Of a DNA stretch of 64,000 bases, positions 1 through 11,122 are shown piece after piece. This DNA comes from Aaosphaeria pasadenensis (lineage: Eukaryota; Ascomycota; Dothideomycetes; Pleosporales). Position 1 is the stretch's first letter; every line of letters begins with the position of its first letter. Location: positions 248,001 through 312,000 of the forward strand of contig JAKLMB010000007.1 in NCBI GenBank assembly GCA_022813625.1. Direction: 5' to 3'. The position numbers and the translations under genes are program-made. The notes below the pieces were generated by a model. It made no database searches, had not been told where the DNA came from, and saw only the letters and a program-made list of their open reading frames with translations.

Positions 1-49
1 CAGGTGGACTTGAATAGGTATGCGTAGAAAGATCGCATGATGCCCATAG

Positions 50-137
50 GCTGCTCGCAGGCGCCTGTTGGACGCTCGCTGGAGGCTTGTAGAACGCTCG
101 TAGGACGCTCGTAGGACGTTCGTAATACGCTTAGAGA
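50..137. repeat. 11-bp degenerate tandem array
   Basis: About eight consecutive 11-nt units in phase. The two best copies (94-104 and 105-115) are identical, reading acgctcgtagg. Units at 72-82, 83-93, 116-126 and 127-137 match with a few changes, and 50-71 is more diverged. It is a small minisatellite at the window edge, so it may extend further left. No function can be assigned. Confidence 0.7.
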
Positions 138-1089
138 CGTGTACCCGAAACCCCGCCTCTCTCATGTCACTACTCGGAGGCAACTTGGAAGGCATGTGCA
201 CGTTGAGAGAATAGCGGAGAAAAATGACTGGCTAATACACGGAAACTGTAATTTCTCAACAATACACCCAGTGAAATGCTTGCGCAATACAGGTAGTACT
301 TGAGCATTCTGCTGTCACTCTACATGATAGCCCAGCGCACCCAATCAGGAGATTGGATACAGTTCAATGATCCTTGACGAAGGGGCACCCAGCCAAGACT
401 TTTAGTATGATTTTATTTACCCCATTGAGTAAGTTTCGAGAAAAACCGTCGATTTCCCCGAAAAATGTCAGCGCTAACAGCGCCTGAACGTCCAGGTCAA
501 CCTTCCAGATAGGGTAGCAGAGCGGCATCCATCGATTGTAGAGAAATGGCCACCGGCGCATCGGCGAGTTTCGTCAATCAGAAAATGGCATGAAAATGCC
601 TAGAAGAGTAGGTTGAGGAAAGCCGTCGATTGTAGTATTCAACCGCAGCTCGCCGAACACTTGGCGGCATGTATACCTTTGGGAATGCCGAAAACACATA
701 GAAGAGGCAGGCCTGAATCGTGAGTCTAGGAAGCTGTATATTGAGTCGAGTTTATACAATCTGCATGGCCCTTCAATGCCGAAACGATTCCCATACTTGA
801 GAAATCCTGAGCACTTGTGATCAAAGCCAATGTGAACGTACTTTGCTCCCCGCGTTTCCCACTGCCGAAGTAATCCCGAGCCACACAGAAATCTATCTCT
901 CACAACCTACAACAACAACACGACAGCAACCAACGACCGACCGCCTCTACGATACGCCATAGAACCCCTCGAAATTCGTACGTAAACTTCCAATACGCCC
1001 TCAGTCCAAATTTCAGGAGGAAAATTGGTCAGCTAACGAGTGGGCTGCTATTCATCAGATTTCGAAATTCCCACACAACACCACCCAAT
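138..1089. other. intergenic, no supported gene
   Basis: Apart from the 11-bp array on its left, this stretch holds no open frame with a credible start and fungal-type composition. Two minus-strand frames (574-903 and 364-561) lie in the same phase separated by one stop. They have no recognisable domain, and the first has no ATG. The last few hundred bases are presumably the promoter and 5' leader of the S29 gene that starts at 1090. Confidence 0.6.
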
Positions 1090-1589
1090 ATGTCTCACGA
1101 GTCTATCTGGTATTCGCGCCCACGTAAGGAGCTCCGCAACCCGAAAATCGCGGTTACAGTGATCTAACTGGATATTAGGCACCTACGGCAAGGGCTCCCG
1201 CTCCTGGTAAGCTCAAACCCAGAGCTCTCAATTCGGTTATTGGACAATTTGATTTTGGGGCGGATAACACAATGAGGGGGATCGAAAATTAGGGAATTAT
1301 TGAGGGGACAGAGAAAGCTGACCAGATTTACAGCCGTGTCTGCACTCACAGCGCCGGTCTTATCGTAAGTGCCTCGAGCGAGTTGTATCCTTGGGAAGGA
1401 GGCTGTTTGGCTAACACCACCGCAGAGGAAGTACGGCTTGAACATCTGCCGTCAGTGCTTCCGTGAGAAGTCCGCCGACATCGGTTTCAAGAAGGTAAGA
1501 ATCAAATATCTCACCATTCTACACGATCCTAGAAACTACATCCCGCCAACTGAATACAACACCCACTAACACATCCACAGCACCGATAA
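1090..1589 (+). CDS. RPS29: 40S ribosomal protein S29 (uS14)
   Basis: Small zinc-binding protein of the cytosolic 40S head. Five exons, 1090-1123, 1179-1206, 1334-1364, 1426-1494 and 1581-1589, join without frame error to 56 aa, the family length. The protein starts [12 protein letters not shown], continues TYGKGSRS, carries the four zinc cysteines as CRVC and CRQC, and ends IGFKKHR. All introns have GT...AG ends. The last exon is only 9 nt (His, Arg, stop), so the frame runs into noncoding sequence after exon 4 if that intron is missed. S29 genes in fungi are commonly split by several introns. It converges on POL12. Identity is essentially certain. The least secure detail is the last junction, which is supported by the conserved C-terminal HR. 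Confidence 0.96.
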
Positions 1590-2024
1590 ATTCCCAATCG
1601 AATCGAATCAAAAAGGCATTGTGGAGGTATGGGCGTGATGGTGTACTGGAGTGACGACTTAGAGGCGGATGAATGACGATCAAAACAAAAAAGTGATTTG
1701 AGGGGGTGGACATTGCATTACCGGATTCCTCATGTCTTTTCCTTGGGATTGTTTCCTAGGTGCATACGGGCGGACGTTGCACGGTTCGGAGTCTACATCT
1801 ACGGCGAATATTAAACCCGTACAATTACAATATGCAATATCATGTGTGAATGACAGTGAATCGTATATCAGATCGAGATGAAGAACTTGGGAGGTCGAAG
1901 CAAATATTTCTCCTATGGATTCATGATGCCGCGGATCGTAACAATAAATAACAGACAAGCCTTGGTATATATTTATAGAGAGCTCGTTTCCGGGAATTAT
2001 GATAACAGTGGACTATGCAGCGCT
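1590..2024. other. convergent intergenic spacer
   Basis: The 3' ends of S29 (+) and POL12 (-) face each other across about 435 bp. I see no credible coding sequence, and a plus-strand frame crossing 1878-2225 is the antisense of the last POL12 exon. Presumably it holds both 3' untranslated regions. Confidence 0.6.
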
Positions 2025-4225
2025 TTATATCTTGACAATATCTACTCTTGCTCTTTCCCAAAGTTTATGTGCAACCGCAAGGCCCCTTTCCCTTTCGTCA
2101 TCGCTGATGCTTGCTGGCTGCACCACGATTCTGGCATAGGTACCCGCAGCACGTCGTTTGCTGAGAGTGCCAGGGTTGATGACGAGCACAGACTCCACAA
2201 CCTGTTTTCTTCATTAGCACACTGACATGATCTAGGAGAGGGGGAGAACTACTTTCACGCATCCTTGCAACACACTAGGCGTTATGAGAATGTCAGGGCG
2301 AACATTCAGCATTTCGCCCAGCTTCAGATAACTCGTGTCGAGCATGGTGCCCAACGGTAAGAAGGGGCTAGGGCCTTCTTCTTCCTCTTGCACCTCGGCG
2401 TCCTTCATCTCGACGTCTCCAGACCCGTTCTTGAAAAGTTTCTCCTGTATATTAGCCGGTGGAGCCAGCTTTGCCTGTCCAGTTGGTGGGAAAACTGGCA
2501 AGAAGCTTCTTTGCTCAATCACATTTCTTGCACCGCGTTCGTACAGATTGACAGTCCTTGCTTTCCCGCCCACAAGCTCCTCTCTCCTCAGCATATCGAG
2601 TATATCGATGGACGACATACCAATGGTCATTTCGTTCATGGAGAGTGTCATAGGGTTTGTGACGCATTGAACTTGCTTCCCAAGACCTAACTCCTTCTTG
2701 AAAAATTTGTCTTGCGGCCATGCTGCATGTTTGTGGTGTGCGTCGCGGAGATTAGGCACAAGGATCACATTGCAGGTTGGCACGCGCTGTGTGAAAGCTT
2801 GCACGGCAGATGAGATATGGTGCCTAAACAGGTCCGTCATGGTTGCTTGATCGGGATTCGTAACATGAGGGGGTATGTCGAAATCACCCGATCGTATGAG
2901 AGGATGCTCGGCGTCGAGGAAAGGCCCAGAAAGGATCACGGCATCCGCAAGCGAAGTGGCAGCATTGTCGAGTAAAGTGTGTAAAGGTGCGTAATCGAGG
3001 TTCTGATCGGTAGTATAAGGACCAGAAGCTACAAGAATGGTCAAAGGCCGTAAATTGCCAGGATCTGACTCTGGGGTATCAAGAAAGCGTGAGTTGAAAA
3101 CGTCGAGTTCGTCTGGCTTTGAAGCGGGCTGATTCAGTAAGGGAAGCGCGAGAACTTCGTTTACTGTGAAAAAGTCGCCCGATGCGTTGATGCCACGAAG
3201 AGCAACAATTTGTCCGGGAAAGAAGTTGTATGATGTGAGGTTATCGAGTTTCAAAGGAACCCGGCGGCCAGAACCCCAACGCCGGGATCCTTCGAGCAAG
3301 ATCGAGGCACCATTAAGTTTTCCTTCGCTACTGTCTGATGCAATACGGCCAATTGCTATTATCTCGCTAGGGGATTGATGTGAGGGATTGCCGAAGGCGC
3401 TATCGTCCAATTCGAGACTTTCTTGGATGAGCTGGCGAAACTCATCTATGCGATCATCAAGAACTTCCGAGGCTTCTGATAATTTCATGGCCATTGTCTT
3501 GTATGTGAATTTGGACATGTCGGTGTTTGCCTTTAATTTGATGCGTGATTCGGCTGGGGGCTCTTCAGGTGGGTCGGCGAGTTGGATCTGGCCGTTCAAT
3601 TGTTCTGTGATGTCGCCAATATGTTCGCGAGCACTGAAATCGAAGGACCTGTGCACGATTAGCTTAATTCAGGAAGAATTCTATTCATAAACCTACGCTC
3701 CGCCGTTTGTATCGCCTGGTGTAAGCCCACTAGCTGGCGAGCTCATCCCAAATGTCTTGTTCGCTTTGCTTGTCCCTGGGGTTTGGAAATTCGATTTCCT
3801 CTTGACGGTGCCGGTCTGGGGAGTATTAGGTACGAGACCGTCCAGGCTATCGACCGAATTAGCATTGAAATTCATGAAAGTAGCATGCAAACATACAAGC
3901 CGAAGACATCGTCAGCGCCTTTTGCACCAGAGCGGGGAGTCGGTGCGGTCCTGCGCCCATCTCGCCCTTGTGCCGCCTTTCCCTTGGACTCTCTCTCCAA
4001 AGTATCCTGAATGTTGGCTTTGAATTGTCTTGAAGTATTGAGGTTCAGTTTTGTGTCTTCTGCGCCCATTTTCATTGCATAAGCCTGCCATTTGAAGTCG
4101 AGCTCCTCGGTGGAGATGGAGTAGAGTCGAAGCATGGATTGCAGCTCATTATGGATTTCGGGAGTGATATTGCCATCGCAATACCGCTCAAATCGTTCGG
4201 TGATCTCGTCGATATTATCGCCCAT
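2025..4225 (-). CDS. POL12: DNA polymerase alpha subunit B
   Basis: Regulatory B subunit of the DNA polymerase alpha-primase complex, which primes nuclear DNA replication. Exons on the minus strand are 4225-3897, 3846-3697, 3648-2253 and 2201-2025, joining to 683 aa. The N-terminal helical domain holds ELQSMLRLYSI and LDFKWQAYAMKMG. A linker contains the conserved VFGFLDGL, reconstituted exactly across intron 1. The OB fold and inactive calcineurin-like phosphoesterase domain follow, with VASGPYTTDQNLDY, ILSGPFLD and VILVPNLRDAHH. The last exon restores AAGTYARIVVQP and the terminus LWERARVDIVKI. I chose the ATG at 4225; an upstream in-frame extension lacks similarity to the family. It diverges from the PDR16 gene across 400 bp. 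Length is close to other fungal Pol12 proteins. Confidence 0.95.
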
Positions 4226-4625
4226 GTTGTGGCCTAGGGTTTTACAATGGTCGGTTGAAGTTCGTAAAGTGGGATGGTGCTCAGAAAACGCGTCGAGGGA
4301 ACGCGGGAGACGCGACCCTTCCCATGGTAATCTAACCTCGATACGGTCTGGCTCGTGGTATCCCTGCGTCAATCACTGCATGGACTTAGCGGGATTTGGT
4401 GAAATGTTTATTGCGAGATTGAACGCTTGTTGGCTTGGTCCTTTCCTTCTTACCGCCATTGCTTACCTTCCTACCTAATTTCTATACATCTTGAAGGACC
4501 AGCTGAGGTGTGCGGCGTAGATTCGAACCTTCAAGTAATCTTCAATTACCAACCAACTCCCTTTTCCCATAAAACACATTGCACAATCTCCTTATCGCAG
4601 TTACTTCCGAATCAGCTCAGGCATC
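4226..4625. promoter_or_regulatory. divergent promoter POL12 / PDR16
   Basis: A 400-bp spacer between two divergent start codons. It must hold both 5' leaders and promoters. The 100 bp before the PDR16 start are C/T-rich, as is common for fungal core promoters. No TATA box is convincing. Confidence 0.55.
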
Positions 4626-5780
4626 ATGGCTACCCCTGCTATCCAAAAGACAGCCTTCGAGCACCCTTTGCCATCAAGCAAACCAGCCGCCCCTGCAGAG
4701 CTCACCTCCGAACAGCAGACAAAATACGATGAGCTTCTCCAAACCGTAAAGTCGTGGGAAAGCCTTCCTAAAACCTCCGCAAAGGGCGCCGAAACCGCGC
4801 CGCTCTCCGACACCGAGAAGCTTTGGTTGACCCGCGAATGCCTCCTCCGCTACCTCCGAGCTACGAAATGGCACCTCGCCCAGGCCGAAAAGCGTCTCCA
4901 AGATACCCTTGTCTGGCGACGTGAGTATGGCACTGACACCTTCACGGCCGATTACATTTCGGAGGAGAATGCCACCGGCAAGCAAGTCTTGTTGGGTTTC
5001 GATAATGAGGGCAGGCCATGCTTGTACCTGTTGCCAAATAAGCAGAACACAGCCACCAGTCCAAAGCAGGTGGAACACCTCGTCTTCATGTTGGAGAGGA
5101 CTTTGGATGTGGCTCCGCCAGGCCAGGAGAGTTTGGCTCTGCTCATTGACTTCCGCAACTCAAGTTCTGGATCAAGCCCCTCCGTCGGTACCGGACGATC
5201 TGTTCTCAATATTCTTCAGAATCATTACCCCGAGAGGCTGGGAAGGGCTCTCATCACGCATTGTAAGTATCCTAAAAAACCGCATGTAATTCATCAGGCT
5301 GTAGACAAAAGACTAACATGTACATTTTCAGTGCCTTGGTACGTCACCATCTTTCTGAAGGCCGTCTCACCATTTATCGACCCGGTCACCAAGACGAAGA
5401 TCAAGTACAATGAGCCTTTGACCGATCACGTTCCTGCCAGCCAGCTCATGAAGAATTCTGGAGGAGAGGTTGAGTTCGAGTATGACCACGGTACATATTG
5501 GCCAGCTCTGGATGCATTGGCTGCTGCCAGAAGGCAAGAGAGGAAGGCTAGATGGGAGGCTGCTGGCAAATTGATCGGCGAGAGTGAGATCTATCTCTGG
5601 GGTGGTGACGAGAAGAGCGTTGGAGCTGCAGGGGGTGACAAGGTTGCGAACGGAGTAGCTGACGGAATCGCTAATCTCAATGTTAACGATGATAAGAAGA
5701 CAGAGGTCCCCGTCACTGAAAAGTCTAAGGAGGCTGTTGAGCCAGCTGCGCCCGCTGCCGACGAGATCAGCAAGGCATGA
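4626..5780 (+). CDS. PDR16: Sec14-like phosphatidylinositol transfer protein (Pdr16 type)
   Basis: CRAL-TRIO lipid-transfer protein, by family a phosphatidylinositol transfer protein of the ER periphery and lipid droplets that affects sterol levels and azole tolerance. Exons 4626-5262 and 5332-5780 give 361 aa. The CRAL-TRIO N-terminal helices hold LTRECLLRYLRATKW. The lipid-binding domain holds HLVFMLERTLD, LALLIDFRN, HYPERLGRALITH and PFIDP, then GGEVEFEYDHGTYWPAL. The tail after residue 310 is low complexity. The order of these motifs is that of yeast Pdr16 (Sfh3) rather than Sec14. The 69-nt intron (5263-5331) has donor GTAAGT, branch CTAAC and acceptor CAG, but contains no stop and is a multiple of three. 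Retention would add 23 residues inside the lipid-binding domain. Confidence 0.92.
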   Translation: MATPAIQKTAFEHPLPSSKPAAPAELTSEQQTKYDELLQTVKSWESLPKTSAKGAETAPLSDTEKLWLTRECLLRYLRATKWHLAQAEKRLQDTLVWRREYGTDTFTADYISEENATGKQVLLGFDNEGRPCLYLLPNKQNTATSPKQVEHLVFMLERTLDVAPPGQESLALLIDFRNSSSGSSPSVGTGRSVLNILQNHYPERLGRALITHCKYPKKPHVIHQAVDKRLTCTFSVPWYVTIFLKAVSPFIDPVTKTKIKYNEPLTDHVPASQLMKNSGGEVEFEYDHGTYWPALDALAAARRQERKARWEAAGKLIGESEIYLWGGDEKSVGAAGGDKVANGVADGIANLNVNDDKKTEVPVTEKSKEAVEPAAPAADEISKA

Positions 5781-6061
5781 TCGAGGGAGAGATGGAAGTC
5801 ATGAAGAGATGTACTAATTGGTATCTACTCGCGTTCAAGCGCGTGATCGTCGTAATTTCACTCAGAGGTATCGTCCTTCAGTGAAAGAGACCAAGAACTT
5901 CTTCCTAATAATCAAACCTGAAGGTTTCCTAATAGACACAATAGAACCAACTATACAGGGAAATCGTGTCACGTTGCTTCAATTCCCACACTGACTTCCA
6001 AACCGAAACCACAGGTCTGCTGCAAGACCAAATATTCCGTAGAAGATGATCATGTTCAACT

Positions 6062-8020
6062 TTACTTCCGGCCCCAGCCACGCTTGTAGTCGTTCTTAGC
6101 CTCGAAAGCGTAATCAAGCTGGTCCTTGTAAAGCCTGTAAAGATTTTGTATCTCGCCAGCCTTTTCCATCTTATCAACTATCTTATCGGCCTTTTTGCGA
6201 CGTTTCTCAACGCTCCACTTGTCGCGCTTGGCGACCTTCTTTTCCTTGAGATAGCCTTTGCTTGCAAGATAATCGATGACCCAGGAGTTCAGGTGGTGCC
6301 TCCAATGGTGCAAAGTGTGTGCCATCTGGGCGTTTGCTTTGCACGTGGATCCAACGGTGAAGACTTTTGACTCGGGCGGCACAATCTCGCCGGTGGCGTC
6401 GTAGGTCTTTTTCTCGCGCGAGCCCGATTCCGATGCATCCGAATCAGTGGATGCCCCTGAGTCGGAGCTCACGTCTGACTCGTCTGAATCTTCTGTGTCG
6501 GAATCAACAAGCGGTTCAAGGGTCGATTTATTATAGGGCTTTCCGGTAAAACATATGTTGAAGGTCGCCGGGTGTGTTTTGCGATTACATGCTTCGCAGT
6601 GTGGGCTCGATATAGCTCGGATATGCTGACCAATTTCGTCTATTGTTGCATCCGGCCTGGCTCTCAGCGCTCTGGTGAAGCCGGATGTCCAGGCAGAAGA
6701 CGAGAATTTCGAGGAGGCGAGTCCATTCACTTCGTCATCCAGCTTGCGAAATGACAGCGTGTATATCTCGTCCGTGGATGAGAACGCCGGATTGATCTTT
6801 TTCTGCACCATCCACTCGACTGCATACTTGAAAAGCTCTCGAGGTTTCGCACGGCCAAGAGAGCTGAACTGAAGGGGAAGAGCAGTGAGCTCCGCAGGCG
6901 CTCCTATCGGGTCATCCGCGTCATCATCAATGAAGTCTCCATCCTCTTCGTTTTCCTTGAACATGTCAAACGGATTTGTGTTTTGAGGACTAGATCTGTC
7001 TTCCGCATCGTCACTCTGCTCTTCTGACTCGGAGGATTCTTGCACACTATGATCTCGAATATCCTCCTCCTTCTTGTCTTCCCTAATGATCTCGAGCTCA
7101 TCAGAGTCTGAGTCCTCCAATATCACTGCGCGCTTCCGTGCGGGAGTTGCAGAAGATGATGGCGCGACAGAGGAATTACCTGCTCGTCGACGTTTCAAGG
7201 CCTCTAAAGCTTCCTGTCGCTTGTTCAAGGGCTTGGATTGAGTGCTCCTTAGTCGGCCTTTATCAGGCGGCGGCGAAGACTTCAGAAAGTCCAGGTCCTC
7301 TTGCAAGTCCATTTTCTCCTGGTGATTCCCTTTGGCAGCTCCGTCATTCTCTTCTTCACTGTCTGACTCATCCGGTGTTCGTTTGCGTTTTCGCGTACTT
7401 GGCGGCGCGAGTTCGTCTTCTGAATCTTCAAGGTCCACCTCACTATCAATGGTGATCTGCGCATGCCGTCTGCTTCCGCGTCTGCTACCGCGTCCGCTAC
7501 GCCTTGGGGTAGCAACCACCCCTTGGTCACTTGAATCATCATCTGATGATAGTGAGATGTGAGGATGTTGCGCCGGTGCAGAGTCTTCTTCACTGGATAT
7601 GCTCTGTACTTTCTTCTTTCCTTTCTTGACATTTTTAGCTGATCGTGTACGCTTCGCAGGAGCTACGTCCTCCTCCGATTCGCTGCTAGACACTATCTTC
7701 GGTTTGGCAGTTTTTTTGCCTCGCTCCTTCTTGGACTTTTTAGGCTGTGGAACAGGAGATTCGCTCGAACTTTCGAGTAAAGCAAAGTTCTCATTGTCAG
7801 AACTGCCGAACATGCCTTTACGGTTTCGGAGCACCGAAGATCCCATTTCCATGCTCCTTTCGACATCGCGCTTTTGTGGTGTAATTTTACTCAGACTAGG
7901 AGATTTCTTCGGTGTCGCGAAAGCGGGCGCATCGTCGCCGTCATCGTTAGGTTTGACTTTTCGCTTCTTAGCAGCGTTGCTGAAGTCTAGCCGTGTCTGG
8001 CGGGTGCGTTTGGGAGGCAT
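6062..8020 (-). CDS. DUF4211-domain nuclear protein
   Basis: Single-exon gene, 652 aa, starting MPPKRTRQTRLDF; a longer frame reaches 8107 but this ATG begins the conserved-looking N-terminus. Residues 1-380 are disordered, very rich in Ser, Glu, Asp and Lys, with many SDSE-type casein kinase 2 sites and basic KKRK clusters that look like nuclear localisation signals. Residues about 385-545 form the DUF4211 region: GDFIDDDADDPIG, FKYAVEWMVQKK and CEACNRKTHPATFNICFTGKPYN, the last with four cysteines and a histidine that could bind zinc. An acidic serine tract follows, then a basic tail with WVIDYLASKGYL and a terminal GWGRK. Function is not established for this family; nuclear location is inferred from composition. 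The N-terminal QTRLDF only partly resembles a PCNA-binding box. Confidence 0.85.
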   Translation of the reverse strand: MPPKRTRQTRLDFSNAAKKRKVKPNDDGDDAPAFATPKKSPSLSKITPQKRDVERSMEMGSSVLRNRKGMFGSSDNENFALLESSSESPVPQPKKSKKERGKKTAKPKIVSSSESEEDVAPAKRTRSAKNVKKGKKKVQSISSEEDSAPAQHPHISLSSDDDSSDQGVVATPRRSGRGSRRGSRRHAQITIDSEVDLEDSEDELAPPSTRKRKRTPDESDSEEENDGAAKGNHQEKMDLQEDLDFLKSSPPPDKGRLRSTQSKPLNKRQEALEALKRRRAGNSSVAPSSSATPARKRAVILEDSDSDELEIIREDKKEEDIRDHSVQESSESEEQSDDAEDRSSPQNTNPFDMFKENEEDGDFIDDDADDPIGAPAELTALPLQFSSLGRAKPRELFKYAVEWMVQKKINPAFSSTDEIYTLSFRKLDDEVNGLASSKFSSSAWTSGFTRALRARPDATIDEIGQHIRAISSPHCEACNRKTHPATFNICFTGKPYNKSTLEPLVDSDTEDSDESDVSSDSGASTDSDASESGSREKKTYDATGEIVPPESKVFTVGSTCKANAQMAHTLHHWRHHLNSWVIDYLASKGYLKEKKVAKRDKWSVEKRRKKADKIVDKMEKAGEIQNLYRLYKDQLDYAFEAKNDYKRGWGRK

Positions 8021-8695
8021 TTTCGGTGTTCGAGATTGATGTATCCTCTCGATAAAGGGAATGTGCGTACTTATTATCGAACGCTCGATTGTCAATAGTT
8101 CGCGCAACGATTGGGTTTCGAATGCGACTAGGCGGAGCAGTGAAGCCTGGAAATGACTCGTATGCAGGGACGGTAGTGATCGGGCATGTAAGGTGGAGCG
8201 CGTAGTAGTCGTTGAGGCGATGTCAATGAAAACCTAGCATAGTAGGAATAAAGGCCTACGAAGGCTTGGAGTCAAGCATTATCGGGCGCCGTCATTATGC
8301 GACGAAAGTAAAGTTTTGGCGAAGAGGCGAAGAGGTAATAGTTATCGATACGCGAAGGTGTTGTCTTGGCGGTCGCGAAATCACGTGCCGGGTCTTTCAC
8401 ATATATGGCCCCTTAGCGTACATTAACTGAAGAGTCAAGACTACTGATCCTTCAAAAGTGCCCTATAGTCAAGTATAACGAAGGGCACTACGCGAATTTA
8501 CTACATCAGTCATAGCTATCTTCACATGACCATGGATTTGCAGACAGGAGTAAGCTCTTTTTCCAGGTCTCTGCTGCTAAGTTCCGAGCCCTGATATTTG
8601 GAACGTAGTAGTAGTCTAAATTATACATCTTTGAGCGACACAAACGATTGCAATAGCTTGATTTCAATATATACAGAGATACTGTCTCATGGTAT
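8021..8695. other. intergenic, promoter of DUF4211 gene
   Basis: Upstream of the DUF4211 gene and downstream of the Zn2Cys6 regulator. It holds a CACGTG E-box at 8382-8387 (Cbf1-type bHLH consensus) and a short direct repeat, gcgaagag, around 8320-8337. No coding sequence is supported. Confidence 0.5.
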
Positions 8696-10236
8696 CTACG
8701 CAGCGAATGCATAACTTCCCAACAGCTGATAGACCTGCCATGGTCCGATCATTTTTTCACTCTTCATGGCTGTAGCAACCATCGCCGCTTGTTTTACTCC
8801 GAAATGATCAGCGATATATTCTACTTCTTTGGTAATCCAGCTCCTCGTTTCTGGCGGACAGAAGGACGACCACGCCGCTACATACAGCGAAAACAGGATA
8901 ATGTAAACGTCCAAGCTATGAGTGAGCGTATGAGTAGGAACGTTACCACTGGATTGGGTTCCAGGGTACTTGGACAAATCGCGTGCGGTATCAACCTTGC
9001 AATCCGTCATTTGTGGTGTCAAAGTGCAGATTTGGCGAATCATCTCCTCAACGATAGGTTGTGCATGGTGATGCATCCGAAGCGAATCAGCAGTTGTGGC
9101 CTGACCAGAACTTTGGGTCATTTCTTCGCATAGCATGATTCTGGTGAGCCTCACTACATTGGTCATTTGTGTCCCTGTCCGGTCTTGGGTCATGTCGTAG
9201 TAAGGCTCAAGCATTCTTTCGGTTGTTATCTCAGGGATGTCATTCCTATGTGGCTTTTCCAGGTCAGTGGCGAGTTGTGCAAATCTCTTATCAAGATCCA
9301 TACAGCGCCGTAGGATTTCTCCTCTCTCCATAGAGTCTTTGTTCGAAGTGCATAGTAAGTTTGCGCACTCGATCATAAGCCCGGTCAACCTCCACTTGGG
9401 ATCAGTAGTATCGATAAAAGACGCTGCATAAGCTCGAACCTCGACAACTTCTTCAGGAACCGGCTCTCTTCTATATAGAGCTGTCACCATGGCGTTCAGA
9501 GCAATCCTCGTCAGGCCTTGTAAACTCGCTCGGTCGCGAAATGTGGACAACCCACGCAGCCGGATTAGCGCGAGGGAGCCGGCAACATGCGCCACACTCA
9601 CATCCTCGGGTTCGATAACTCCAGGGTTTGAAATCTTTTCGAATAGATCCAAGACCAGCGACGCATCCATAGCATGTGCTACTTTTGCTGTCTCGGGAGA
9701 TCCAAGTGCAGCGCGCATTTCGCGAAGAGCAGCTGCATACTGCTTGTGCGACAGGTCTAGGGCAGCGCCCGAACGGGTCTGGTGATGAAGAAAGGCAAGG
9801 CTTGCGGCGTCAATACTGAGATTGAGATACTCGGGCGTAGAAGTCTTATTCAGAAACGGTAGAAGGAAATCCCATGTCCTGCTAAAGTCTGTCACATAGT
9901 ACGCATAGAACAGCTCCCTCGCTTGGACTTGCAGGTCCAATGATAGCTTCTTAGGAGAGCCAGAAGATAGGGCATCGGTTTTGGTACCCTGAGCTCGTTT
10001 TTGTAGGGCTCTGCAGCGAACCGCTTCGGTTTGATCACTGATACGAAGTGCAGATGTATCCCTATACCCAGTGCATTCGGCGCCAGCCCTGGAACATGCG
10101 CCACATGTTGGTTTCAGAAGATTACACTGCTTCAAGTCAGTACATATAAAATCTACCAAAATTGCCATTTGCGTACTCTCAACTTCCGTTCACGACAACG
10201 CTGGCAGCCACGACCGGGTTTTCCGCGATAGACCAT
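8696..10236 (-). CDS. Zn2Cys6 transcription factor
   Basis: Fungal binuclear zinc cluster regulator, 496 aa from two exons, 10236-10177 and 10126-8696. The cluster straddles the 50-nt intron: exon 1 gives MVYRGKPGRGCQRCRERKLR and exon 2 resumes CNLLKPTCGACSRAGAEC. This restores C-x2-C-x6-C-x6-C-x2-C-x6-C in residues 11-38. The rest matches the C-terminal 'fungal specific transcription factor' type (DUF3468): FYAYYVTDFSRTWDFLLPFL, then DASLVLDLFEKISNPGVIEPEDVSVAHVAG. Target genes cannot be inferred; neighbours are unrelated housekeeping genes. The annotation fails if the first exon is missed, because the remaining frame then starts inside the zinc cluster. Confidence 0.93.
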
Positions 10237-11122
10237 GCCAAGTCCTTGCGTCCTTGCGTCGTAATTGGACTTTAATTCTTACGCATGCAATTGTTTACAC
10301 ATAGGTGTGGAGCCGTCGTAGCGGGATGCCTGGCGGGAGAGACAAAAAACATTCGATGATGAATACCTAGGTAGGAAGCCAAGTAGGCACCCGACTGTTC
10401 AAAGGAAGTAGACTGTCTGGTTTCCGCTAAGCCTATCACGGTAACCAGTTCGACGCTAGACGTTGCCTTGATTCCGCTGACATTGCATAGCCAGAGTGAC
10501 TGAATTGGCTGGACATGTCCTTTAACTCCTTACTAATGTATCTTTCTGCTATTACCAGGTTTTATTCCTGTATGTACAGTAGGAAACCTACATTATACGT
10601 CTAATGTTGTATTCGGGCTAGCCGTCTAAATCACTGCCACAATACTCAATTGGGAACTGATTCCACCTGAAATATCTAAACACTTCAGAAGTGATGCAAG
10701 CACTATAAAAGGTGGTCAAAATACTTCCCATTTTAATCTAACCCAGAAACCTGCCTACAATATTCTTGGCACGGGGACTTGAGTCGGTCATGGTCGCTCA
10801 ATCTTGAAATCGCAACAATTTTCACCTCTTTTGTTGTTATTCCACTTGCATTTCTCTCGTACCTGCTCAGGGACTATCCGTCTGTTCAGCTTGTTGATGA
10901 GTTTGCTGCCGAGAGATACGTGGAGCTAGTCAGTGGAAATGAGATATATACGTGGGACGGGGAAGGTTCGTTTGATATAACTTATTGGACATCATAAGTA
11001 TGAAAGTGGAAGCATTCAATAGTTTGAATAGGCTCATGAGGGCTTCGTTATATAAATACAGTTGTCATGAGAAGATCGTAGGCTCTGTCCAGTCTCGATC
11101 ACAGATTCGTGACCTGGTGTTT
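10237..11122. other. intergenic, promoter of Zn2Cys6 gene
   Basis: Lies between the 5' end of the Zn2Cys6 gene and the 3' end of the F-box/RCC1 gene. A 72-codon frame at 10779-10997 encodes a hydrophobic stretch but has no ATG and no recognisable family. TATAAA-like sequence occurs near 10704. I see no supported gene. Confidence 0.5.

Noticed and set aside
364..903. Two minus-strand frames in one phase separated by a single stop
   Set aside because: The longer frame begins with GTG rather than ATG, there is no recognised domain, and no intron removes the stop. It may be a relic, but the sequence gives no support.
4226..4372. N-terminal extension of POL12 to an upstream start
   Set aside because: The added residues look like translated leader, and known family members begin close to the internal MGDNIDE start.
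4510..4560. GGTTCGAATC on the minus strand, like a tRNA T-loop
   Set aside because: The T stem does not pair and the distance to the nearest A-box-like sequence is too short for a tRNA. It lies in the POL12/PDR16 promoter.
10779..10997. 72-codon frame with a hydrophobic segment
   Set aside because: It starts at TTG with no in-frame ATG, and no family or splice extension is visible.
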